64,000 nucleotides of DNA from CAYWXV01 sp964462535. Lineage in GTDB: Bacteria; Bacteroidota; Ignavibacteria; OLB7. The position numbers were made by a program, and so were the translations under genes. Of this stretch, positions 17,858-28,414 are shown in pieces; within the stretch, counting starts at the first letter, position 1, and every line of letters begins with the position of its first letter. The stretch spans positions 18,568-82,567 of the forward strand of contig CAYWXV010000012.1 in assembly GCA_964462535.1 (NCBI GenBank), written 5' to 3'. Under the pieces are notes generated by a model. It had not been told where the DNA came from and did not search any database. It was given only the letters and a program-made list of their open reading frames with translations.

Positions 17858-18030
17858 CTTGCGGGAACGGTGTCAGTCGTCCTCGTTACGTGCGCTCAAG
17901 GCGTGCAGCCGAATCCATGGCGTTCGACCGATGGATCAGCGGAACGGCGTTGCGCCTCATGATGGGTGTGATCCCCTGGACCCAGGCGGCAGGTGGTTTG
18001 GTCGGAGCGTACGTAGCGTTCACGTTATGC

Positions 18031-18109
18031 TGCGCAGAGACGAGCGAAGAATGTGTACCGGAGGCGCGCCGCGGTGAGAGATGAGGATCGCAACGTAGAG
18101 ATCGCGCGC
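18031..18109 (-). repeat. Dispersed repeat, copy B
   Basis: Read on the minus strand this 79-nt segment aligns with 54702-54781 over its whole length at roughly three quarters identity, including CCTCCGGTAC and CTCAC blocks. In one frame both copies read SSSLTAA(R/H)LRY..FA, suggesting a common origin. No other copy was noticed in the window. Confidence 0.6.
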
Positions 18110-18171
18110 ATGTAACGATCCTCCGGTACGACGCGTGTCCTGCCCCCTTCCGGCAGGTTGCCACACATATG

Positions 18172-18200
18172 TTTGCAGATTCCGTTTCCCTGTATCTTTG
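18172..18200 (+). promoter_or_regulatory. Bacteroidota-type promoter (-33 TTTG / -7 TATCTTTG)
   Basis: TTTG at 18172-18175, a 17-nt spacer, then TATCTTTG at 18193-18200. This matches the TTTG/TAnnTTTG consensus of the primary sigma factor of Bacteroidota. Expected start of transcription is near 18205, about 57 nt before the ATG at 18262. Confidence 0.7.
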
Positions 18201-18261
18201 CAGGTCCTCTCGTGAGAGAGTCGACACGTAGCATCATCACCACAATCGAGCCGAGGTTACC

Positions 18262-18981
18262 ATGGGTACCACCACGAAGGCCGTCCGCCGCGACTGTCTT
18301 GTTGTCCACATTTCCACAGATGTTGAGCTGAATCGTGTCCTGCAACAGGGATTCTATCGCATTCCCGAACGACGACTTGGGCGCGTTCTAGGAGAGCGCG
18401 CTCTGGAGGAATCCGATCTGATAGCATTCTACCAGGGAGCCGGTACATCTGCCGGGCTTGCCGGTGCCATCGAGTATGTGGCACCGATCAAAGGGAAGGA
18501 GAGGCTTTTCAGGCGTGACATCCTTCCGACGGAGCCGGGACATCCCCACGCGGACGATTCATACATCGTTCTACGCCTCGGTCGCCGCCGACGTTTGCCG
18601 CGGCCGATCGTCTCTGCCAGACCGCGACGTTTCACATTCCTTAGAACGACGCGTCGTCGTATCCGGCACGCGGCGACGTTAAGTGATCTTATCGTCGGGA
18701 CTCCAGAAGAGGAGAGATTATGGAAACGACTGAAGGAGAGCTCAGGCGTCGTCAAGGAAGCCGAGATGGAGCGCCGTTGGCTGGTCCGTGCCGGGGACAC
18801 GACGATGGAGGTGTCGATCGCACTGTTCCACGGTAACGATCGCGTCGCATTGGTCCGCGACGGAGCCGACGAGGCCTGGATGCGTGGCGCGGGATGGCGG
18901 GTGGTGAGCTTCTCCCCCGTCACGGCGGACGACCAGGTTCTAGCCGTAGTCGAGTCCCTGCTGCTGGGTCACCCCTCGTGA
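18262..18981 (+). CDS. Uncharacterised two-domain protein (PUA-like N-terminus, possible nuclease-like C-terminus)
   Basis: A 239-residue protein I cannot assign firmly. The N-terminal half contains QQGFYRIPERR, ESDLIAFYQGAG, GAIEYVAPI, then RLPRPIVSARPRRFTFLRTT. This combination resembles PUA/EVE-like modules found in uncharacterised cyanobacterial and Chloroflexi proteins. The C-terminal part (MERRWLVRAGDTTMEVSIAL; WMRGAGWRVVSFSP; then a Val/Leu-rich end) has the spacing of a Vsr/DUF559-type PD-(D/E)XK fold, but I cannot identify a full catalytic set. It stands alone behind its own promoter. Function unknown. Confidence 0.6.
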   Translation: MGTTTKAVRRDCLVVHISTDVELNRVLQQGFYRIPERRLGRVLGERALEESDLIAFYQGAGTSAGLAGAIEYVAPIKGKERLFRRDILPTEPGHPHADDSYIVLRLGRRRRLPRPIVSARPRRFTFLRTTRRRIRHAATLSDLIVGTPEEERLWKRLKESSGVVKEAEMERRWLVRAGDTTMEVSIALFHGNDRVALVRDGADEAWMRGAGWRVVSFSPVTADDQVLAVVESLLLGHPS

Positions 18982-19093
18982 GCGGGTGACGCGGGGGCCC
19001 GGAAACCGAGTCTATAGCGCGCGGAGGCAATTTTTTTTTGTCGGAATTCGGACACAATACCGGATTGTGTGTACATTAGGCGCCGTGAAAAAC

Positions 19094-19129
19094 GACCCCC
19101 CCCGCCGGACGGTCCTCGTCCTGGGGGTC
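19094..19129 (+). promoter_or_regulatory. Leader hairpin upstream of the act operon
   Basis: GACCCCC at 19094-19100 can pair with GGGGGTC at 19123-19129, followed by TTATTA. It lies in the 290-nt gap before actA, downstream of a nine-T run at about 19030-19038. It could be a terminator for the preceding gene or part of the operon leader. No convincing TAnnTTTG box was found in this gap. Confidence 0.35.
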
Positions 19130-19271
19130 TTATTACGCCTCATCCTTGCCTCTGCACGACATTCTCATCTCCTGATCCGCACGTCGAAGCGTCGCTTCGT
19201 GACATTGAAGTAGTGGCGTGACCGACAGGGCGGAGCATCGAGGTGGCAACCATATCTGAAGAACCGGCACA

Positions 19272-19928
19272 ATGGCCCAACTCTTCAAACCGATATCCAA
19301 CATCCTTGCTCGGTTGAGCATCGTCGGCGGCGGACTCCTGGCATTCGGCGGACTTTTTCTGCTCAACCAGGCCTTCCGCTCGGACTTCGTAACGCTTGCC
19401 GACGTCGTCCGGGAACAGCCGGTTCCTTTCAGTCATGAGCACCACGTTCGTGGGCTTGGGATTGACTGCCGCTACTGTCACACGTCGGTGGAGTTCTCCA
19501 GCGTGGCGGGTATTCCCCCCACGGAGACCTGCATGAGTTGTCATTCGCAGATCTGGACGAATGCCGCAATTCTTGAGCCGGTGCGATCGAGCTTCAAGAC
19601 CGGGCAGCCGCTTCGATGGAATCGGGTGCACGATCTTCCCGATTTCGTCTACTTCAACCACAGCATCCACATCAACAAGGGCATTGGCTGCGAAAGCTGT
19701 CATGGTCGTGTCGATCAGATGCCGTTGATGAGAGCGGGAAGTCCGCTGCAAATGGCTTGGTGTCTGGACTGTCATCGCGATCCCGCCAAGAATATCCGTC
19801 CGAAGGATCAGGTTTTCACGATGGGCTACAAGCCAGCGGAGAGCCAGGCAACGCTTGGACCGAAGCTGGTCAAGGAATACAACGTCAACGTCAGGCAGCT
19901 CACGAACTGTTCGATTTGCCATCGCTAA
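19272..19928 (+). CDS. actA: Alternative complex III subunit A, pentahaem cytochrome c
   Basis: A 218-residue protein with one N-terminal membrane helix (about 14-35) and five CxxCH haem-c sites: CRYCH, CMSCH, CESCH, CLDCH and CSICH. Extra histidines (HEHHV, NHSIH) are suitable as distal ligands. This is the ActA pattern of alternative complex III, which oxidises menaquinol and passes electrons to cytochrome c or directly to an oxidase. It is first in a long operon. The stop TAA shares a base with the actB start (TAATG). Confidence 0.95.
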   Translation: MAQLFKPISNILARLSIVGGGLLAFGGLFLLNQAFRSDFVTLADVVREQPVPFSHEHHVRGLGIDCRYCHTSVEFSSVAGIPPTETCMSCHSQIWTNAAILEPVRSSFKTGQPLRWNRVHDLPDFVYFNHSIHINKGIGCESCHGRVDQMPLMRAGSPLQMAWCLDCHRDPAKNIRPKDQVFTMGYKPAESQATLGPKLVKEYNVNVRQLTNCSICHR

Positions 19929-22900
19929 TGACGAACGAGATACACCTTAGCAACGGCGCCGCGCCGCCGGAAGAAGGAAGGATGGGTGAAGGGTTGGACG
20001 CCGCAAACGGGGAACTTCGAATCCTGACGGAGAGCGAGTCCCCCGTTGTCTATCAAGACCCCGCATTCGACATCGAAGCGCTTCGACAAAAGGTTGCCGA
20101 ACGCTCCGGTCGCGAGTACTGGAGGGGGCTTGATGAGCTTGCGGAGACGCCGGAGTTCCAGGCGCTTCTGGAGAAGGAATTCCCCGATGGCGCCGCTGAA
20201 TGGAACGACCCCGTAGGGAGACGTCACTTCATGAAACTCATGGGTGCGTCGGTCATGCTTGCCGGTATCGGCGCATGCACGCGTCAGCCCGAAGAAAAGA
20301 TTCTTCCCTATGTAAAGGCGCCCGAGCAGTTCATTCCGGGACGGCCGATATACTTCGCAACGGCGATGCCTCTTGCCGGATACGGCACAGGATTGCTTAT
20401 CGAGAGCCACACCGGGCGCCCCACGAAAGTGGAGGGGAACCCCGACCACCCTGCGAGTCTTGGAGCAACGGACTCGTTTGCCCAGGCCTCTGTCCTCCAG
20501 CTGTACGACCCGGATCGATCGCAGACCATCCGGAACAAGGGGACGTTCTCAACCTGGGAGAAGTTCACGGCGGCCGTTAGTGATATGGTCAGCACGTGGA
20601 AGAGCAATGGTGGGGAAGGACTCCGCATAGTAACCGAGACCGTTTCGTCGCCGACGATGGCCGGTCAGATGAACACGCTGCTGGCAAAGTATCCGAACGC
20701 GAAGTGGATCCAGTATGACCCGGTCTCGCGTGACAACGTCCGTGACGGGGCAAAGCTCGCGTTTGGGGAGTATGTAGAGACAACCTACCGGTTTGGCAGC
20801 GCGGAGGTCGTCCTCTCCATCGATTCGGATTTCCTGCTGCAGATGCCGGGGAGCGTCCGCTACGCCCGCGACTTCGTGGCGAAGCGGAAGGTGACTAACG
20901 GTTCGACCACCATGAACCGCCTTTACGCGCTCGAGTGCTCGCCCACGATTACCGGTGCGAACGCGGATCACCGCAAGGGACTGAAGCCCTCTGCGTTGGA
21001 GGGCGTCTTCTGGAGAATTGCCGCTGATCTTGGAGTCTCCACGCCCGCGGGGGCGACGCCTGCCCAGGGGGACAAGTGGACCGAGGCCGTTGTTCGCGAT
21101 CTGAAGAAGAACAGCGGGAAGTCGATTGTCGTACCTGGCGACCATATGTCGCCGGCCATTCATGCGGCCTGTCACGCAATCAACGCTGCTCTCATGAACG
21201 CAGGAACAACCGTCGTCTATACGGCGCCGGTTGAAGCGGCACCGCAAAATCAAATGGCGGCCCTGAAGGACCTTGCTGCGGAGATGGCGGCAAAGAAGGT
21301 TTCGACGCTTGTCGTCATTGGAGCCAATCCTGTCTTCACTGCCCCGGCCGACTTGAAGTTCGGAGACGCGATCCGAAACGTGCCGAACGTGATTCATATG
21401 GGACTCTATGCCGACGAGACGGCATACTTCGCACAGTGGCACATTCCGGCGCTTCACTACCTGGAGGATTGGAGTGACGTCCGTGCGTTCGACGGCACGG
21501 TGTCGATCGTGCAGCCGTTGATCGCGCCGATGTACTATGGCCACTCGGCTCATGAGCTTCTCGCAACGATGATCGCGCAGTCGGGCGGACCGACATCTGC
21601 GTACGACATCGTCCGTGCGTCATTCCAGGGTCCGGGAGCGAAGGCTGCTCCCGCAGTTGCCGACACTGCGGCAGCCGCGCCAGCACCCGCAGCGCCAGCA
21701 CCGGCTGCTACTCCTGCGCCTGCCGCAACTCCTGCCGCCGCTCCGGGAGCACCTGCGCCGGGAGCACCCGCCCCGGTCGCCGCGCCTGCTGCGGGAATGG
21801 AAGCCGCATGGGCGAACGCCCTGCATGACGGTGTCGTTGAAGGGACGGCCCTCCCAGCGCTCAGCCCCACGTTGGACGCGACCTGGTCATCACGCGCTCA
21901 GATCGCGAAGGTTGATGGGAGTGGGATGGAGCTTGTCCTGCGCGCCGACACGACGATCTATGATGGTCGGTTCGCCAACCTGGGATGGCTCCAGGAACTG
22001 CCGAAGTCGATGACCCTCCTCACATGGGAGAACGCGCTCCTTCTTGCTCCTTCGGACGCCGAGCGGCAGGGGCTGGGGAATGGCGATGTGGTCAAGGTGA
22101 CAATGGGTGGCGGTTCGGTAGATGTACCTATCTGGATCACTCCTGGACAGCCAGCCGGAAGCTGCACGCTCAACTTTGGCTACGGACGCGTTCATGGCGG
22201 CCGCGTAGCCAATGGGACGGGGGTGAACGCCTACGTTCTGCGCACGACGGCTGCCCCGTGGTGCGGCGTGGCAACAGTTGCGCCGACGGGTGACCACATT
22301 CCCCTGGCCACGACGCAGACGCATCACAGCATGGAAGGGCGTGATATCGTCCGTGGCGGAACAATCGACGATTACGTCAAGAGCCCGACGAAGGTCAACA
22401 AGCCGGCCGGTGTCGGTACACATGCCGAACCGGACGCGAAGCCGCCCGAACTGGAGGACTCGTTCTACCCCGACTGGCCCTATGAAGAGGCCGCTTGGGG
22501 TATGACGATCGATCTGACGTCGTGCATCGGCTGCAACGCGTGTATGATCGCGTGCCAGTCGGAGAACAACATTGCCGTGGTCGGCAAGGAACAGGTGTTG
22601 AAGCATCGCGAGATGCACTGGATCCGCGTAGACCGCTACTACTCTGGCGATCTGGATCAGCCACATTCTGACTTCCAGCCGGTTCCATGCATGCAGTGTG
22701 AGAACGCTCCGTGCGAGCCGGTCTGCCCTGTTGGAGCAACCGTGCATGGTGATGAGGGGCTGAACGACATGGTTTACAACCGCTGCGTCGGCACTCGGTA
22801 CTGCTCGAACAACTGTCCCTACAAGGTTCGTCGCTTCAACTATCTCCTCTTCAGCGATCTGGAAACGGAGTCGTTGAAACTTGGACGCAACCCGGATGTG

Positions 22901-23202
22901 ACCGTTCGAAGCCGCGGTGTGATGGAGAAGTGCACCTATTGCGTTCAGCGTATCAATCACGCCAGAATCGAGGCCAAGAAGGACGGACGCGATGTCGCCG
23001 ATGGCGAGATCGTCACCGCCTGCCAGCAGGTCTGTCCCACCGAGGCCATCGCCTTCGGCAATATCAATGACCCGAAGAGCCAGGTGGCTGCGATGAAGAA
23101 GCATCCGCTGAACTACAGTCTCCTTGCCGATCTGAACACGCGTCCCAGGACGACCTATCTGGCGCGGCTCCGTAATCCGAATCCCGAACTGGAGGGTGTT
23201 GC

Positions 23203-23206
<4 letters not shown>
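19928..23206 (+). CDS. actB: Alternative complex III subunit B, molybdopterin-like plus iron-sulfur protein
   Basis: A 1092-residue ActB. A Tat-like signal (GRRHFMKLMGASVMLAGIGAC) lies at about residues 96-118, preceded by a soluble N-terminal stretch. A molybdopterin oxidoreductase-like region follows; such regions in ActB lack the cofactor. The ferredoxin-like region (about 850-1030) has four cysteine groups: CIGCNACMIAC, CMQCENAPCEPVCP, CVGTRYCSNNCP, and CTYCVQRI with CQQVCP. An unusual Pro/Ala-rich low-complexity insert of about 50 residues (about 574-622) interrupts the molybdopterin-like part. The start ATG overlaps the actA stop, and its stop overlaps the actC start. The longer upstream open frame runs through actA in another frame and is not coding. 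Confidence 0.95.
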
Positions 23207-24594
<1,388 letters not shown>

Positions 24595-24615
24595 GAGACC
24601 GCAGAGGATCAACAC

Positions 24616-25167
24616 ATGTCGTACACAACAGCCGACGCTCCTGCGATCTACGGAATGATGGCGGAGTTCGAGACTCCCGAGGCTCTCGTGGCCGCGGCGA
24701 AGAAAACGGAGCAGGCCGGGTATACGGTCTACGATGCATACACGCCATTTCCCGTTGAAGAACTGGAGGACGCTGTCCCCCGTTCGGGCCCCTATGTCGG
24801 GCTGCTTGTTCTGATCGGTGGGCTCAGTGGCGTTCTTCTTGGCTTTCTGATGGAGGCCTACCTTGCGGGGGAGTATTACCCCATCAATGTGGGTGGGCGA
24901 CCACTCCTCAGCTGGCCTGCATTCATCCCCGTGGCCTACGAGTGCGGGATTCTACTGGCATCGTTCAGCGCCGTCTTTGGTATGCTGGGTCTGAACGGAT
25001 TCCCGATGCCATATCATCCGGTCTTTAACATCGAGCAGTTCGAGCGGGCCTCGCTCGACCGGTTCTTCCTGACGATTGAGTCGGCCGATCCAAAATTCGA
25101 TCAGGCGGACACAACCCAGTTCCTCCAGGGACTGGGAGCTGCATCGGTCGTGCAGGTACCTGCCTAG
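24616..25167 (+). CDS. actD: Alternative complex III subunit D (DUF3341)
   Basis: A 183-residue protein. A short N-terminal soluble domain (YGMMAEFETPEALVAAAKKTEQAGYTVYDAYTPF) is followed by two membrane helices (about 56-80 and 98-120, LLVLIGGLSGVLLGF and FIPVAYECGILLASFSAVFGM) and a C-terminal segment with RFFLTIESADPKFD. This is the standard DUF3341/ActD pattern. It lies 21 nt after actC in the same operon. Confidence 0.95.
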   Translation: MSYTTADAPAIYGMMAEFETPEALVAAAKKTEQAGYTVYDAYTPFPVEELEDAVPRSGPYVGLLVLIGGLSGVLLGFLMEAYLAGEYYPINVGGRPLLSWPAFIPVAYECGILLASFSAVFGMLGLNGFPMPYHPVFNIEQFERASLDRFFLTIESADPKFDQADTTQFLQGLGAASVVQVPA

Positions 25168-25262
25168 GGAACTGGAGTCGATCCAAATGGAACGACCCCG
25201 GAAATGGATCGATTGACACAGGCAAATCCAACAGCAACCCGACAACACAGGACACCCAGTCC

Positions 25263-25889
25263 ATGTCATTGTTCGCATTCATACATCGTCGAAGCCGGAT
25301 CGCAGCAGGGATGGCTCTTGCCGCCGTTGCGATTTCCGTCGGTGGTTGTCGACTTGAGATGTACGACCAGCCGAAGGTGCGAGGGTATCGCGCCAGCAAC
25401 TTCTTTGCTGACAGCCAGGGTGTACGACCGCAGGTGGAGGGGACTGTTGCGCGAGAGAGTGCGTGGCCGACTCGCTTCAAGCCGACCGCCGGGTTCGATG
25501 CCAACATGCGCTCGAAGCCAGGCGTCGCCGCGATTCCAGCCGATAGCTCAAATCCATATGCACTGACGAAAGAGTTTCTTGTTCGCGGACACGAGCGCTT
25601 CAACATCTACTGCTCCCCGTGCCACGGGCGTCTTGGGGATGGTCAGGGGATGATTGTGAAGCGTGGTATGCCGACGCCGCCAACGTATCACTCCGAGCGC
25701 CTCCGGACCGTCAAGGATGCCTACATCTATGACGTCATCACGAACGGATTCGGCCGGATGTACGGTTACGCATCGAGGATCTCGTCGGAAGATCGCTGGG
25801 CAATTATCGCCTACGTCCGCACGTTGCAGTTCAGCCAGAACGCTCCGAAGGAGTACATGGCCGAGTCTACCGGAACCACTTCGAAGTAA
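25263..25889 (+). CDS. actE: Alternative complex III subunit E, monohaem cytochrome c lipoprotein
   Basis: A 208-residue protein with a lipoprotein signal ending in VGGC at about residue 29, an extended linker, then one haem site CSPCHG near residue 119. A C-terminal KRGMPTPPTYHSERLR...RISSEDRWAIIAYVRTLQ follows as in class I cytochromes c; Met of RGMP or a later Met could be the sixth ligand. It is the ActE electron exit subunit. The 95-nt gap before it contains no gene. Confidence 0.93.
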   Translation: MSLFAFIHRRSRIAAGMALAAVAISVGGCRLEMYDQPKVRGYRASNFFADSQGVRPQVEGTVARESAWPTRFKPTAGFDANMRSKPGVAAIPADSSNPYALTKEFLVRGHERFNIYCSPCHGRLGDGQGMIVKRGMPTPPTYHSERLRTVKDAYIYDVITNGFGRMYGYASRISSEDRWAIIAYVRTLQFSQNAPKEYMAESTGTTSK

Positions 25890-25893
25890 CGTG

Positions 25894-27105
25894 ATGAATC
25901 AGATCGCTACGAACAACACGCGCCTTGAAGGGCTCCGCAAACGGTCGTTGATCGCCGGGGGAGTCGGACTGATCCTTCTTGCCGTTGGTCTGGGACTCGG
26001 TGTCTCGGGCGACGAGGAGATGCTGACCCAGTTCTTCCGCTCGTACCTCTACGGCTACGTCTTCTGGCTGGGACTCCCCCTTGGCGCTCTGGGCATCCTC
26101 CTTCTGCACAACCTTGTAGGTGGTCCCTGGGGATACGTTACACGTCGCGTCCTTCAGGCCGCGGTGAAGACCCTGCCGGTCATGGCGATCCTCTTCATTC
26201 CGATTGTCTTCGGAATGCATCACCTCTACGAATGGACGCACGAGGCCGTCGTGGCCGCCGATCCGATTCTTCGTCATAAGGCCCCCTACCTGAATCAGAA
26301 TGGATTCATCATGCGGGCGGCGATTTACTTCGTGATCTTCCTTCTCTTCGGGTTGAGCATCGTGAGAACGATGCAGAAACTCGAGGATCTGGGGGGGTCG
26401 GTGGTGACGCGACGTCTCCAGTCAGTCAGCGCAATCGGGATCATCCTGATCTTCCTGGCAGGCACGTTTGCTGCGTTTGATTGGATGATGTCGCTGGAGC
26501 CCCATTGGTTCTCCACAGCCTACGGCCTTCTCTACATGATTGGTGGCGGGTTGATGGCCTTCGCCTTCCTGATTGTCATGATGCGTCACCTGGGTGGGGT
26601 CGACACGGAGGTCGATTCAGCACTTCGTCCCGGCTACATGCATGATCTTGGAAACTTCATGTTTGCGTTCATGCTGTTGTGGGCCTATGTGTCCGTGTCG
26701 CAGTTCATCATTATCTGGGCCGGTAATCTTCCGGAAGAGACTCCGTGGTACCTCCATCGAACGGTCGGTGCATGGAAGTACTTCCCGATCGTCCTTGCCG
26801 TATTCCATTTCGCTGCACCGTTCGGACTCCTTCTTTCTCGCAAAGTGAAGCGGGACCGCGGCACACTTGCCCGCGTGGCAATTCTGATCATGATCATGCA
26901 CGCGATCGATCTGTTCTGGTGGATCGCACCGTCGTTCCAGCATGGCGACGGCGGCGGGTTCCATGTCTCGTGGATGGACGTCGCAGCGTTGCTTGGCATT
27001 GGTGGAATCTGGCTGGCAATCTTTGCCGGCATCCTCGGTAAGGGGACTCTTCTCCCGGTGAACGTGGCCTATCCGAAGCAGGAAGTGGAGCATCAGCATG
27101 TCTAG
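25894..27105 (+). CDS. actF: Alternative complex III subunit F, NrfD-like membrane protein
   Basis: A 403-residue polytopic protein with about ten helices. Stretches include FWLGLPLGALGILLLHNLVGGPWG, FIPIVFGMHHLYEW, FAAFDWMMSLEPHWFSTAYG and HFAAPFGLLLSRKVKRD, characteristic of ActF. It packs against ActD and ActC in the complex. ATG at 25894, four nt after the actE stop, was chosen; the longer open frame upstream overlaps actE. Its end overlaps the next gene by 8 nt. Confidence 0.94.
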   Translation: MNQIATNNTRLEGLRKRSLIAGGVGLILLAVGLGLGVSGDEEMLTQFFRSYLYGYVFWLGLPLGALGILLLHNLVGGPWGYVTRRVLQAAVKTLPVMAILFIPIVFGMHHLYEWTHEAVVAADPILRHKAPYLNQNGFIMRAAIYFVIFLLFGLSIVRTMQKLEDLGGSVVTRRLQSVSAIGIILIFLAGTFAAFDWMMSLEPHWFSTAYGLLYMIGGGLMAFAFLIVMMRHLGGVDTEVDSALRPGYMHDLGNFMFAFMLLWAYVSVSQFIIIWAGNLPEETPWYLHRTVGAWKYFPIVLAVFHFAAPFGLLLSRKVKRDRGTLARVAILIMIMHAIDLFWWIAPSFQHGDGGGFHVSWMDVAALLGIGGIWLAIFAGILGKGTLLPVNVAYPKQEVEHQHV

Positions 27106-27604
27106 TCACAACGAACCGAACGATCCCAATCTGCACGAGAACTGGGATCACGAGCACGAGCGGCGCGACGTCAACGCGAAGTCGATCAACCGTTCGATGA
27201 TCTATCTTCTGGTCGTCGTCCTTGGCTCGGCCTTCTTCGTAGTCTGGCTGTTCAATCAGTACGAGGGGATGGCGGAGAAGCGGGACGTGGCACGACCGCC
27301 AGTCGCCGACAGTCTGGAGATGCCTCCGTTTCCACGTCTTCAGGCGAATCCTATGAAGAATCTTGCCGAGTTCCGCTCCCACGAGGATTCGGTGCTGAAC
27401 AGCTACGGCGTGGCCGATAGCGGAATTGGTGCGGTACGTATTCCGATCGACCGGGCTATTGAAATAGTTGCAAGCCAGGGGAAGGTGCCGGCTATGCCGA
27501 TGCCTCCTCCATCTGCCACTGCACCTCATGACACGACGGTGAATGCACAGGGTACGACCAATGAAAACGGACAGAGCGCCACGCAGCAAGCGGGAGGCGC
27601 ATAG
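27098..27604 (+). CDS. Single-span membrane protein of the act-cox cluster
   Basis: A 168-residue protein with a charged His/Asp/Glu-rich N-terminus (about 1-32), one membrane helix (33-51) and a periplasmic tail. The motif YGVADSGIGAVRIPIDRAIEIVASQG resembles small proteins found beside oxidase or ACIII genes in several phyla. The last 40 residues are low-complexity Pro/Ala/Thr. Its position between actF and sco suggests an accessory or assembly role for the respiratory complexes, which is inference. It overlaps actF by 8 nt and sco by 44 nt with the start chosen there. Confidence 0.8.
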   Translation: MSSHNEPNDPNLHENWDHEHERRDVNAKSINRSMIYLLVVVLGSAFFVVWLFNQYEGMAEKRDVARPPVADSLEMPPFPRLQANPMKNLAEFRSHEDSVLNSYGVADSGIGAVRIPIDRAIEIVASQGKVPAMPMPPPSATAPHDTTVNAQGTTNENGQSATQQAGGA

Positions 27605-28409
27605 ACGGTTCGCCATTGCGGCGCTGATCGGGCTGGTTGCGTATGCGATGCCGGCAACGGCGCAGAATTCAGGTCCCGATCTTCAGAACGATGTAAGTAT
27701 TGATCAGAACCTTGACGCTCAGATCCCACTCGATCTGACGTTCAAGGACGAGGCCGGAAGGAGCGTCGCGCTTGGCGAGTATATGCGCGACAAACCGACG
27801 ATCCTGGTTCTGGCCTACTACGAATGTCCGAACCTCTGCACGCAGGTGCTGAACGGACTGGTCAAAGGGCTGCGTCCCGTCTCCTTCTCCGCCGGCGATG
27901 AATTCGATGTTGTCGTCGTCAGCATCAACCCGCGTGAGACGCCACAGCTGGCGGGGGAGAAGAAGGTTTCATACCTCCAATCGTACAAACGGGAGGGGGC
28001 GGAACAGGGGTGGCATTTCCTGGTGGGGGAGCAAAGCTCGATTGACATCCTTGCGCAGACGACCGGATTCCGGTATGTCTACGACCCCCGATCGAAGCAG
28101 TATGCGCATGGCGCGGCGATTATGATCGTTACGCCACAGGGGAGGATCTCCAAGTATTTCATGGGGATCGAATTCGCTCCGCGCGATCTGAAGCTCGGGT
28201 TGATGGAGGCCTCGCGGGAGAGGATCGGCAATCTTGCCGATCAGGTCCTGGTCCTCTGCTTCCAGTACGACCCTTCAACCGGCTCGTACAGCTTCATGAC
28301 ATTGCGGGCGATCCAGGCGGGTGGACTTCTGACGCTGCTGGTCTTTGGTGTCTTCGTGATTCGTTCGATGCGACGAGACAAACGGAATCAACAACAGAAC
28401 GAACGATAG
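27561..28409 (+). CDS. SCO1/SenC-family copper chaperone
   Basis: A 282-residue thioredoxin-fold protein. After a signal peptide (FAIAALIGLVAYAMPATAQ) it has KPTILVLAYYECPNLCTQVL, whose Cys pair CxxxC binds copper, FDVVVVSINPRET, and the third ligand His in KQYAHGAAIMIVTPQG. A C-terminal membrane helix (about 253-273) and a basic tail follow, an uncommon but known variant. It supplies Cu to the CuA site of the oxidase encoded just downstream. The ATG at 27561 is used; the one at 27543 is also possible. coxB starts 5 nt after its stop. Confidence 0.92.
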   Translation: MKTDRAPRSKREAHRRFAIAALIGLVAYAMPATAQNSGPDLQNDVSIDQNLDAQIPLDLTFKDEAGRSVALGEYMRDKPTILVLAYYECPNLCTQVLNGLVKGLRPVSFSAGDEFDVVVVSINPRETPQLAGEKKVSYLQSYKREGAEQGWHFLVGEQSSIDILAQTTGFRYVYDPRSKQYAHGAAIMIVTPQGRISKYFMGIEFAPRDLKLGLMEASRERIGNLADQVLVLCFQYDPSTGSYSFMTLRAIQAGGLLTLLVFGVFVIRSMRRDKRNQQQNER

Positions 28410-28414
28410 CAGGT

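Larger units (their letters stand above)
17858..18261. other. Intergenic region with dispersed repeat and promoter
   Basis: A 404-nt stretch with no convincing gene. It contains a dispersed repeat (18031-18109, related to 54702-54781), a hairpin without a T-run (CCTGCC at 18139-18144 with GGCAGG at 18152-18157) and a strong Bacteroidota-type promoter just before the next gene. Open frames here are short and lack family resemblance. Confidence 0.6.

Noticed and set aside
19616..19927. N-terminal extension of ActB
   Set aside because: The open frame overlaps the haem-coding part of actA in another frame; the TAATG junction gives the real start.
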